Source: Protula sp. h YS-2021 (taxonomy: Eukaryota; Annelida; Polychaeta; Sabellida; Serpulidae). From it: a stretch of 64,000 nucleotides of DNA. The stretch lies in assembly GCA_949752745.1 (NCBI GenBank), contig OX457026.1:25627702-25691701 (forward strand). The letters are read 5' to 3'. A program made the translations under genes and the position numbers. Below the pieces are notes generated by a model. That model worked only from the letters and a program-made list of their open reading frames with translations. It was not told where the DNA came from and did no database searches. Below are positions 12,096 through 20,989 of this stretch, piece by piece (within the stretch, counting starts at the first letter, position 1; each line of letters begins with the position of its first letter).

Positions 12096-12662
12096 ATGTC
12101 TGGAGTGAGCGAGCAACAACTACCATATATGACAATGCCTGTAGAAAAGTCTGAGACAATGCCTGCAGAAAATTTTATGGTAAAGCCTGAGACAATACCT
12201 ACAGCAAAGTCTAAGGCAATGCCCATGGTAAAGTCTAAGACGAAGTCATGTCAGCAGCGTAAAAAGCGACCACATCTTAGAAAGAGAAAAAGAGATGAGT
12301 TACCAGCTATGACGCCGCCGTGTAAAAAGCGAAAAATTAAGACAGAGCCTAAAATGAAGCGAGAACCAGAGTGTAAAGCTGCAATCACCATGAAGAAGAT
12401 GGATGTAGACGATTTACCGGTTATGATACCTAGTAATGGAGAAATATATATTAAATTGGGGAAATATCAACAGAAAGTGATGGTTAACATTCGTGAATAT
12501 ATAACGGATCATACATCTGGGAGGTTACATCCTACCAAGAAGGGAATTTTGTTGTCATTGAACGATTGGCACATGCTGAAGAAGCAAATGACGTCAGTGG
12601 ATCTCATGCTTCAGCAAATGGATTTGTATAAATGCAGTGACTGTCAGAAGATTGTTGAGTAG
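12096..12662 (+). CDS. PC4/SUB1-like protein (transcriptional coactivator p15 domain)
   Basis: 188 residues from ATG 12096 to TAG. The N-terminal 40 residues hold degenerate repeats of the type P(V/M)(E/A)KS(E/K)TMP. The next about 60 are strongly basic with a likely nuclear signal (RKKRPHLRKRKRDE, CKKRKIKTEP). The C-terminal part, IYIKLGKYQQKVMVNIREY...PTKKGILLSLNDWHMLKKQM, matches the PC4 fold: a curved sheet with V.(I/V)REY, then a KKGI.L....W..LK motif. PC4 family proteins bind single-stranded DNA and act in transcription and repair. The final CSDCQKIVE may hold a metal pair. The frame is intact with no introns. AATAAA signals lie at 12802 and 12945. Confidence 0.85.
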   Translation: MSGVSEQQLPYMTMPVEKSETMPAENFMVKPETIPTAKSKAMPMVKSKTKSCQQRKKRPHLRKRKRDELPAMTPPCKKRKIKTEPKMKREPECKAAITMKKMDVDDLPVMIPSNGEIYIKLGKYQQKVMVNIREYITDHTSGRLHPTKKGILLSLNDWHMLKKQMTSVDLMLQQMDLYKCSDCQKIVE

Positions 12663-12944
12663 ACAGCGAGATGACTGTATTTTAACTGCATGACGAGCTT
12701 AGTGAATGCTATGATTTCATCACCCTCAGTGTAGAAGATTGGACAAGAACTTGAAACTTAGCTTTGACTCATATGGACATATACATTTTATATGTAGTTC
12801 AAATAAAAATGTCTTCATATGTAGGCTATGAAATTAACATGATGTATGTTAATGTGAAGTTTTTGTGAATCTGCACATGTATTAACATAATATGTATTTG
12901 AAATAGTTTTGTTTGTATCATAATTGTACATATTTGCGATATTC

Positions 12945-12950
12945 AATAAA
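12945..12950 (+). terminator. Poly(A) signal of the PC4-like gene
   Basis: AATAAA; an earlier candidate lies at 12802-12807. The distal site is only about 25 bases from the opposing gene's signal, so the two transcripts meet or overlap tail to tail. Confidence 0.6.
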
Positions 12951-12974
12951 ACAGATATGATGCTTTTCAACTTT

Positions 12975-12980
12975 TTTATT
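12975..12980 (-). terminator. Poly(A) signal of the zinc-finger gene
   Basis: AATAAA on the minus strand, about 215 bases after the stop codon of the zinc-finger gene and facing the PC4-like gene's signal. Confidence 0.6.
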
Positions 12981-13195
12981 TTTCTCATACAATACTTGAA
13001 TATAATACATAATAATACAAAATTAACTATAATACCTAATATATGATATATGGTTTACGGGTCAATTAAAACCACGTCAGGAACCTTGCGACTTTATATG
13101 TTGCAAAGCAAGACATATATTAATACACAACGCTTAAGCGAATAAAATATTACAACATTTATAAAGTCTTTATCATAAAATTTAGTCAAATAAGT

Positions 13196-13951
13196 CTATT
13201 TTTCTTCATCTGTTTCACTCTGCTCACTCTCCATGTCACTTTCTTCATCACTGCTGTCATACTCCTCTTCCTTATCTAGTAGCTCTTCAAAGAATGCATT
13301 GTTTTTCCTTATAGCAGCCTTTAGTGCCTTTGAATACTTGTAATCTTTTTCATCCACAAAGTAATTAAAGTCCTTTAAAATCTTTTGATAATGTTGGCTT
13401 TCTTCTAGACGCTGGGTATATTTGAATAGTCTCATAAACAGTTGTTTAAGTACATGTTTATAAATGGGTCGAAGGTCATAGCTTGCTATTTCACGCGGAT
13501 CTTCAAGTCCTTGTTCTTCATATTCTGAAACCTTTTCTTGAAATTTGTCATCATAGGCATCGTAGACTTCTTGAACCATATCATACCAGACAGAGTCTAT
13601 TTCTGACTCACTTTCAGAGTCTGTTTCTGACTCACTTTCAGAGTCTGTTTCTGACTCACTTTCAGAACTCCTGTCATCAGCATCCTCACCACACTGCTCC
13701 ATATGTTTGAGCAAAGCTTCTTCGCTGTTGTATAATGCACCACATTCTGCACAAGCATGTGCATTCTTTTCAGCCATGTTAACGCTTTCACTTTCCATAG
13801 AAGACTCATCGAAAGTTTCCGTGAAAGGTAGTTTTACAGCGTTCTCCATATCCGATTCTTCATCCACTTCTGACGTGTGAGCAACCTTTAAGTGTCTTTT
13901 AAGACTTTGTGACCAGTTGTACGATTTTGAACAAATGTTGCATTGATACAT
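13196..13951 (-). CDS. Acidic C2H2 zinc-finger protein of the inverted-repeat cassette
   Basis: 251 residues, one intact frame. Residues 1-25 form a C2H2 finger (C-x2-C-x12-H-x4-H: CNICSKSYNWSQSLKRHLK then VAH). A second motif near residue 65 is C2HC (CAECGALYNSEEALLKHMEQ then C). A 24-base tandem repeat gives SESESETD three times. The C-terminal half (DMVQEVYDAYDDKFQEKVSE, LKQLFMRLFKYTQRLEES, FNYFVDEKDYKY) is probably helical and ends in a strongly acidic tail (SSDEESDMESEQSETDEE). It is preceded by a minus-strand TATA box at 14012-14004. I recognise the fingers but not the family. It may bind the cassette's own ends. Confidence 0.85.
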   Translation of the reverse strand: MYQCNICSKSYNWSQSLKRHLKVAHTSEVDEESDMENAVKLPFTETFDESSMESESVNMAEKNAHACAECGALYNSEEALLKHMEQCGEDADDRSSESESETDSESESETDSESESEIDSVWYDMVQEVYDAYDDKFQEKVSEYEEQGLEDPREIASYDLRPIYKHVLKQLFMRLFKYTQRLEESQHYQKILKDFNYFVDEKDYKYSKALKAAIRKNNAFFEELLDKEEEYDSSDEESDMESEQSETDEEK

Positions 13952-14003
13952 CCTTTCGGTTCAACCTACATTATTCAAATGATGAGAAAGTCTTTAAACA
14001 TAG

Positions 14004-14012
14004 CTTTATATA
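14004..14012 (-). promoter_or_regulatory. TATA box of the zinc-finger gene
   Basis: TATATAAAG read on the minus strand, about 53 bases before the ATG at 13951 and directly after the palindromic CATG array. The identical box occurs at 11875 in the left arm. Confidence 0.7.
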
Positions 14013-14375
14013 CAACAACTTATTGAACAACAACATGTTGAACATGTTGAACAACTTGTTGAACAACAACATGTTGAACATGTTGAACAACAACATGTTG
14101 AAAAACAACATGTTGAACATGTTGAACAATTTGTTGAACAACAACATGTTGAACATGTTGAACATGTTGAACAACATGTTAAACATGTTGAACAACATGT
14201 TGAACATGTTGAACATGTTGAACAACTTGTTGAACATGTTAAACATGTTGAACAACATGTTGAACATGTTGAACATGTTGAACAACATGTTGAACATGTT
14301 GAACATGTTGAACAACATGTTGAACATGTTGAACAATTTGTTGAACATGTTGAACATGTTGAACAATTTGTTGAA
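14010..14375. repeat. AACATGTT palindromic array, right arm
   Basis: Same array as 11686-11865 in inverted orientation, about twice as long. It sits immediately upstream of the zinc-finger gene's TATA box (minus strand, 14012-14004). A few units carry single changes such as AACATGTTAAAC. Confidence 0.9.
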
Positions 14376-15184
14376 CAATACCACGACCTAATATCTTCCA
14401 AAAATTATTCGAACACGTGTTTTGAATAGGCTTGCCATTCGAACACGTCTTTTAAGTGGGCTTGCCATTCGAACACATGTTTGAATGGGCACAGTTTTCC
14501 TACATAACTATCCACATTTTCACTTCCCATTTTCCAACAATCAACCCACCAACCAAGTGGTAGAATTGTTTGAAACGTGAAAAACTAAATTTGTTAAAGT
14601 TGGTCTAGAACCACCATTTCTGCACCACTATAACTTTAGAATATTTGAATAAGTACCATGGTAAAATGCTAAAACTTATTTTATATATCATATGTTGTCA
14701 AAAACTACATTTGCTTAAGTTTGCACCATTTTCCAACTACTATAACATAAAACATAACATTGGACTTAACGTAGGGAAAATCCCATTCCTTCTCAAATTA
14801 TTGATCGTTCCCACGCTCTGAACGAGTGCACTCTGAAATTTATTGATTGGTTTCCCCACACTCTGAGACCTTTCATGTACTTATTCCTATGCTGTGTGTG
14901 CGTGTGGTTATTGTAATAAAACCATTGAAATATGACTAATTAAATATTAGCATAATAATAATAGTGAAAATAGACATAGAAATATGGCTATTATGTTTAA
15001 AAAAAGTCACAGAGAGTCACATAATGTCATAGATTACATAATGTCACAGTCACATGTTGTCACATAATGTCATAGAGTCATAAAAACCAAAAACTAAAAG
15101 TTTGTCCAAGTTTTTCCAAGCAGAACAAAAAGGTCTGCTTTTATACTACTTCGATGCAATCAAAATATGGAATTTTTCTGAAAC

Positions 15185-15535
15185 TTTTTAAAATATGCAT
15201 CTCCTCCTACAGTTTTTGTTGGATCACCTAGATATTACACATGTACAATCTCCAGATGGTTCTTTGCCGGAAAATTACGTTTTTTCGCGGTCGGCCGAAA
15301 ACAGCCCAAATGACGGAATTTTGAATATTTTGTGAAACTTTAAAAAATGCATCTGCTCCTACAGTATTAATTAGATTATCTTGATATTATACAGGTACAA
15401 TCTCTAGATGGTTCTCTGTTGGAAAATCACTTTTTATGCGATCGGCCGAAAACAGTCGAAATGACGGAACTTTAAATATTATGTGAAAGTTCTTTTTTTA
15501 AAAAAATGCATCTGCTCCTACAGTTTTAGTTGGAT
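15185..15535. repeat. Tandem repeat of about 150-160 bp, 2-3 copies
   Basis: The block GCATCT(C/G)CTCCTACAGT recurs at about 15196, 15347 and 15508. GCGGTCGGCCGAAAACAG and GCGATCGGCCGAAAACAG lie between copies. It abuts the right end of the inverted-repeat cassette. It is unrelated in sequence to the tandem repeat beyond the left end. Confidence 0.8.
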
Positions 15536-15539
15536 CATA

Positions 15540-16378
15540 CCGGAAATTTATTTTTTTTTTGCAATCGGTCGGTGCAAGCATATAGACGGAAGTTGTGCAA
15601 CAGATTATTTTTTCGATTTTGTAAAAATGTGAAATATTCGTCGTTTTACGTTTTTGGACTTAATCATTTTGGTATCCAATTTTGCGTATCTCCGCCAGCC
15701 ATTCATACGAGACAACCCAAATCCAACAGGTAGAAAGTATGTATAGTGAAGTTGTTCACCCATATGTTATTTTTCGGTTTTGTAAAAAAGTGTCAAAATT
15801 TTATTTAAAGTGTCTTTATCTTGATTTTTTGATTTTGTGAAAAGTGACAAAATTATGACGTTTTTAGTTTTCGGATTTGGCATATCAGACTTATAATGTC
15901 AGATTTTGTCTTAGTCTTACCTACTGGGCAGCATCATTTCTCCCACATGTCGGTATTTTTTTTATATTTACATTGGTGATAAGGTTTTGCCAGTTATTTT
16001 TGCCCAAGCAAATGTTGGTTGTTGAGTACTGACCGCAAAGTCCCTGGACATTCTTGCTTTAAATATCGAATTGAATAGGTTTAGGAACAGGCTGGGCGCA
16101 ATGTCCTTGGACATTCTTGCATTTCTTTAAATTGAGAAAAATTGAAATGACATTTTGGATGAAAATATCTACACTTTATATCTAAACTAAAGAGTTAATT
16201 CTGCAAAACACAGCAAAATACACAGATTGCAAATGTAAAAAGGTGTGTAATATCTAGAATTGACAAAATTGCATTCTGTTAAAAATTCATGAAGATAATA
16301 CATTTTGCATTGAAAAGTTCTAGGCAGAGGCTTCTGCAACTACACACAGTGAGCATATTACGTTACAGATGTGCAATG
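15540..16378. other. Stretch without a recognisable gene
   Basis: AT-rich sequence with loose repeats (TTTTGTGAAAAGTGACAAAA-type blocks near 15780-15870; GTCC(C/T)TGGACATTCTTGC at 16041 and 16102). No coding potential is seen. Confidence 0.5.
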
Positions 16379-18320
16379 CAGTAAAACCTCTTCAAGTGAA
16401 CACCCCTATTTAATGACCTCCCCCGATAACGAACATTATTTCTCTGTCCCAAATTTTCACCACTGGTTTAACTATTTGAAAATTTAGCCCTACTCTAATG
16501 ACTGAACACCCCGATATTGTGAATAATGAACACTTCCTCCGGTCCCGACGCCAGGTTTCTCTGTGTCTAAGCACCCCCGACAACTGAACACGAGCAGGCA
16601 TGTATACCAATCGGGATAATTGCATTGTTGAAGTCACTCATTGGATTAACTGCTGATGCTGAGCCAGAGTTCTTTTTGTGATGCGCCCCGAAACAATGGG
16701 GTATTTAAACCACATGCAAAGATAAGCATGTCTCTGTATACATAATGTAACAACGACACATGCCGGCACCTGAGATGGGGGGGGGGGGGTCAAACGCACT
16801 AACAATGGACTACGTTTTGTGAGGCGGTCTGGTCAAATTCGTCAACAATTAAAACACGTTCATTGTTGTTTGCTGATCAGAAATTTAATGAGTTTGACAA
16901 AATGAGTTTGAAACATTTTGACTATTGCTGAAAAGTTTTGAAAGAAACAAAATTGAAAAACCAACGAGATGTGGAAGTGAAATTCGGAACATCCGTTAGG
17001 GCTGTCAATGGAATTTCAAATCAAAACGAAAACTTGAAGATTTGGCTGATGGAAATTATTCCCCCACTGTAAAACGGATAAAGAAATCAACCATGAACGA
17101 TGTTAATTCTATGGTTTGGGATTAGTTTGTGACTGCTCGTGGAAAGAATTTGCCTGTTTTGGGACCGTTGGCTCAGGAAAAGGCATTGGAAATCGCTAAG
17201 GATCGTGGCTTGAATGACTTTAAAGCCTCCAATGGGTGGCTGGATCGGTTTCAAAATAGACAAATATTCAGTTTAAAGTGTTAAGTGGAGAAAGTGCAGG
17301 AGTTAATTCCGAAACTGTGGCAACCTGGAAACACAGACTGGATGAAATCATTGAAGAATATAGTGCTGATGTCATTTTCAATTGTGATGAAACACGATTG
17401 TTCTGTAGGGCTGTTCCCAACAAGTCCTCAGTGATACCATCTGAATCAGGCCACGGAAGTGAAGTGTCCAAAGAACACACTGCTGTGCTTTTGGGAGCAA
17501 ACATGTAAGGAACAGAAAAACCGAAACTACTCGTGATCGAAAGAGTTCAAAGCCAAGGTGTTTCAAACGCAAGGATGCGTGGAAGCCCAATAAAAGGCAT
17601 GGATGACGGGTGCAGTTTTTTGGCGAATGGCTCCAGGACCTAAACAAGAAATGAAAAAGAAAGGCCGAAAAATAATTGTGCTCTTGGATAATGCAACCAG
17701 CCACGCACCGCTCGAATTGTCCAATGTGTGCATCAAATTTTTCCCGCAAACTGTACTTCGGAACTTCAGCGAATGGATCAAGGCATTATGAAGGCCTTGA
17801 AAAGCGCTTACAGAAGACGCCTTTGCCAGTCGATCTTACCAAAGATTGAATTGTGTGATTCCGGTGCAGATACAGTTCGAACAGTGAGCGTTTTGAATGC
17901 AGTACATGGGATAAGTGACGCATCGTGCGATGTCGACCTCATCACAATCGAGAAGTGTTTCGCCCGATGTGGATTTAAGTTTTTCAACGGATTTCAATAC
18001 CTTACGGAGCAGCCAGATTCATGTGATCAACAACTGGATCAATTGGTTTCGGACACCTCAGCTGCTTTGTGATGTGAACCGTTGACAGATGTTCCATACC
18101 ACGCCGTAGAAAACGACACAGATCTCCACCTTGGAGACAGTGAGAATTGGGAATCCGACCTCCTGTCTGTGAACTGCATGGATAACGCAGAACAGAAGAA
18201 AGTCATATGCCCAACCAAACGGGACGTGCTGAACTCGATCGAGATTATCAAGTCATTTGCTGCCGTGGACAGTAAGGAGTTTAATACTGTAATCAACATG
18301 GTTTCAATAAACAGTTGATT
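16379..18320 (+). mobile_element. Tigger/pogo-like transposase relic with all three catalytic aspartates
   Basis: The left end is CAGTAAAACCTCTTCAAG at 16379. Coding remnants occupy several frames: RGKNLPVLGPLAQEKALEIA and ASNGWLDRFQNR (CENP-B HTH, 17130-17260); LSGESAGVNSETVATWKHRL and DVIFNCDETRLFCR (first D, 17281-17420); GRKIIVLLDNATSHAP (second D, about 17665-17705); ELQRMDQGIMKALKSAYRRR (third D, about 17767-17820); and an acidic C terminus to 18318. In-frame TAA at 17506-17508 and shifts near 17560-17600 and 17740 break it. No matching right end was found before the next repeat. Confidence 0.85.
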
Positions 18321-18639
18321 GAAAATTGTGAAATGAAAGGTATGCCTTTCATTAATTTCAAGTTCAAATTGAGATCAAAATTATTTTTTCCATAAACTGG
18401 TTTCCAGAAAACTCCTTCTGGCGTTTGAGTCAGCGGAACTTTGTATTTGGTACACTTATAGACAGTCATGAGGTCTCGGTGAAATCGCAAATAATTTTGA
18501 CCTAGACCCCAGAGGTCAAAATATTTTTTAAAACGCCTATTAATCACGAAAAGTAGCCATAAAGGTGCTAAAATCTCAGTTTGGGCACGTAAAATATACT
18601 CAGTAGGGCATAAACTTTCATTTTGAATCTTGAACTTGA

Positions 18640-19230
18640 GGGTCAAGGTCAGAGGTCCTGTGACCTCATGTGCCGTTAACGATAGGTCGATTTAGCTCAA
18701 AAAACGGTCGGAAATTTCAAGCTTTTTACTACTCTTTCGGCCTGAAAACGGTACAGAAGATGTATCTGGGTGATCTTGACCTTCTCGGTCACGGTCAAGG
18801 TCAAAAGCCGGAAGTTGACTATATCTCGAAAACGGTTAGAGATAAAGCGATTTTGAGCTCATGTTTTACCCTTTTAACCTAAACAACGTTACGTAAGAGG
18901 TGCCTAGGTGACCTTGACCTTCTGGGTCACGATCAAGGTCAAAAACCGGAAGTTGACTATTATCTAAAAAAACGGTTAGAGATAGAGCGATTTTGAGGTC
19001 ATTTTTTACCCTTTGGACCTAAACAACGTTGCAGAAGAAGTGCCTCGGTGACCTTGACGTTCTGGGTCACGGCCAATTCAAAAGCTGATAGTGACTTTTA
19101 TCTCGAAAACGGTTAAAGGTAGGGTAATTATGAGCTCATTTTCGACCCTTTGGGCTTAATCAACGCTACATAAGAGGTATCTCGGCGACCTTGAGGGGTT
19201 TTGGGTTCATTTTGAGCCTTTTGGGCCAAA
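18640..19230. repeat. 139-bp tandem repeat carrying TCAAGGTCA/TGACCTTGA motifs
   Basis: Three clear units start near 18770, 18909 and 19048, with weaker ones on both sides. Each has the form TGACCTTGACCTTCTGGGTC, then ACGGTCAAGGTCAAAA, then a block TATCTCGAAAACGGTTAGAG. TCAAGGTCA is the known extended half-site bound by orphan nuclear receptors of the ERR/SF-1 type. Similar phrases occur at 20250-20440 and 36501-36515, so this is a dispersed repeat family. Any receptor binding is inference. Confidence 0.8.
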
Positions 19231-19469
19231 GCAACGATAAAGAAGGGGTGCTGCGTGACTTTTGATTTCTGGTCATAATTTAATACAAATATTTTCTTTA
19301 GTGGTTTCTGCAAGTATAAAAAACTATAGATTTTAGAGATGTGTAACGTTGTATTGTTTTCAAATCGAGCGGAGGTGACATATCACATATCATACGAATG
19401 GATCATCGGACTGGAAGCTTTGTACTGGATTTGAACACGAGGCCTATGAACGAGTTCAGTTCTCGTTTA

Positions 19470-19880
19470 ATCTTTTGTGCATACTCTGAACATTGCGTGC
19501 ATTAAAACCTTAGATTTACCGCAAGTCAGAAAAATAATTACATTTTTTCACAAATCAAATATGGGTTCAGTTGAGCTTACGCGTAAAAAGAAGCTTCTAG
19601 GTTTCCCAAAGCACCTCCTAAACATGGATGTAAAGCGTAAAGAGCACATCAAGTGTGACTGAAACCGAAACGGCTGACTTAGCATGCTTGGATGACATCA
19701 TTAGGCCGTTCAATTCAGCCACAACTGGCACCTGTGAGGAAAAGGTCCCCACTGTATCAGTAGTGGGGCTATCGTATGACCAGCTGCGCAGAAGCTCAAG
19801 TCCCAGATATGTCATGTCGCCTTCTAAGACAGACGTGTTTAATCTTTCAACAATTCAAGATAATTTCAATTTAGTTATTT
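19470..19880 (+). mobile_element. hAT (ZBED-type) transposase relic
   Basis: Reading from 19477 gives LHTLNIACIKTLDLPQVRKI, FFHKS and KKKLLGFPKHLLNMDV. After a frame break near 19655, it gives CLDDIIRPFNSATTGTCEEK and VPTVSVVGLSYDQL. HTLNLA, FFHKS and the late 'PT(V/L)S+(V/I)' phrases are landmarks of ZBED-like hAT transposases. The BED finger and the dimerisation domain are missing, and the two parts are joined by a deletion. Nothing functional remains. Confidence 0.7.
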
Positions 19881-19904
19881 ACTAAGAAACCGTGGGAGTA
19901 CAAA

Positions 19905-20450
19905 GTTTAGTTAGCCCCCAACCGAGACCTCATGCCCCGGAGGGTGACATGGATTGGGCTCTGTCCATCTGTCTGTCTGTCTGTCTGTCCGTCCGTTACC
20001 ACTTATTTCTCTTATATGTGTGAGCCATTTGGTCTGATAGCTTACCTCCATGGTCATAGCTTGATGCACACCATTTTTTGGCGGTGTGTTACAAATTAGA
20101 TTTTTGGCGAATTTTTTATATTTCTTAGGCTGATTGTAAAGTGTGTATAGCTTTTCTTGTGGACACGATATCTCAAATTCAGTTGGACGGATTTCAATCA
20201 AAGTTGGTATGTGGCTTGTGTGTAAATGGATCGTGATCTGATTACCTTTAAGTGACCTTGGATTAAAGGTCAAGGTCACTGTGAGACTTTGAAATTTTAC
20301 CCATCTGTTGCTTTTGGAACCATGTCTCAAGGTCGACTGGACGGATTTCATCCAAAATTTGTCCGTAACTTGTATGTAATAGGTGTCACAACCTGAGTAG
20401 GTTGCGGTGACCTTGGGTTTAAGGTCATTGTCACGGTGATACAAACTGAA
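19905..20450 (-). mobile_element. Small pearl/HINE-like element
   Basis: On the minus strand, two core repeats of about 155 bases, marked by GGACGGATTTCA(A/T)C(A/C)AA at 20184 and 20339 on the plus strand, are followed by a CGGA/CAGA microsatellite (19965-19998) and a short flank with a GC-rich stem (GCCCCGGAGGG region). Core repeats, then an ACGG-type tetranucleotide run, then a short flank is the layout of 'pearl' elements described in bivalves. These were later linked to Helitron-like (Helentron) transposons. Confidence 0.55.
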
Positions 20451-20989
20451 TTCCGAAGCGTGGTAACTGCGGTTGCGTATTACGTAGGTGTGATGTTGCT
20501 CACAGACACGTACCTCGTATTTTGCTACTCAAAAGGCAATGCTATAAGAAGAATGAAAAAAACTTGACGATGGACTTAGTGTTTGGACGTGTTTTAGACA
20601 ATAATTAAACCTTTGGTTTAAGTTGCTGTCCCGACCGGAGTCCCGTCAAGTTGAGCTGTAACAAATTTATACTGTTCACAGTGTCACAGTCGGATCGTAC
20701 ATTAATTTTAAACCGACTCATCGCCGTTTCCGGTTGGGAGCTGTGCTCTCGATGATGGCTTGTTTTACATGATTTTAAAGTTTATTATCAGGAGATTCGT
20801 ATCTAGAAACTATATTTTAGAGAAAAAAAGCATTTAAAATATTAGTCTTTCGTGGTGTTTTTAAGACTTTGACTCTGGATAAAAAGTTTTAAGTAATTAA
20901 CATATGTCAAACAAAATTTTAAGTGTGATCTAGTACAAATATTAAAGTGACACAATTGATCAATAGACTTAAAGAAAAATTAGGCGTGT

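Larger units (their letters stand above)
10861..15170. mobile_element. 4.3-kb cassette with >1.1-kb terminal inverted repeats and two genes
   Basis: The left end starts CCATATTTTGATTGCATCGA and the right end is its exact complement, TCGATGCAATCAAAATATGG. The two arms stay alignable for about 1.1 kb: left 10861-11982, right 13906-15170. Between them lie a PC4-like gene (+) and a zinc-finger gene (-), convergent, each with its own TATA box. No transposase, integrase, polymerase or replication gene is present, and no clear target-site duplication flanks the arms. It is either a non-autonomous transposon, a remnant of a larger linear element with long inverted ends, or a large inverted duplication. 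Confidence 0.8.
13906..15170 (-). repeat. Right terminal inverted repeat
   Basis: Inverted partner of 10861-11982. It is about 140 bases longer, mostly because its CATG array (about 14010-14375) is expanded; its 30-base unit has fewer copies. The inner end lies inside the zinc-finger gene, so this arm carries that gene's promoter, 5' leader and first codons. Outside the arrays the arms differ at only scattered bases, which suggests recent formation or ongoing gene conversion. Confidence 0.88.

Noticed and set aside
11563..14401. Long frames of the type (NMLNMLN)n or (CSTCST)n
   Set aside because: They are translations of the AACATGTT array in various frames and on both strands, not proteins.
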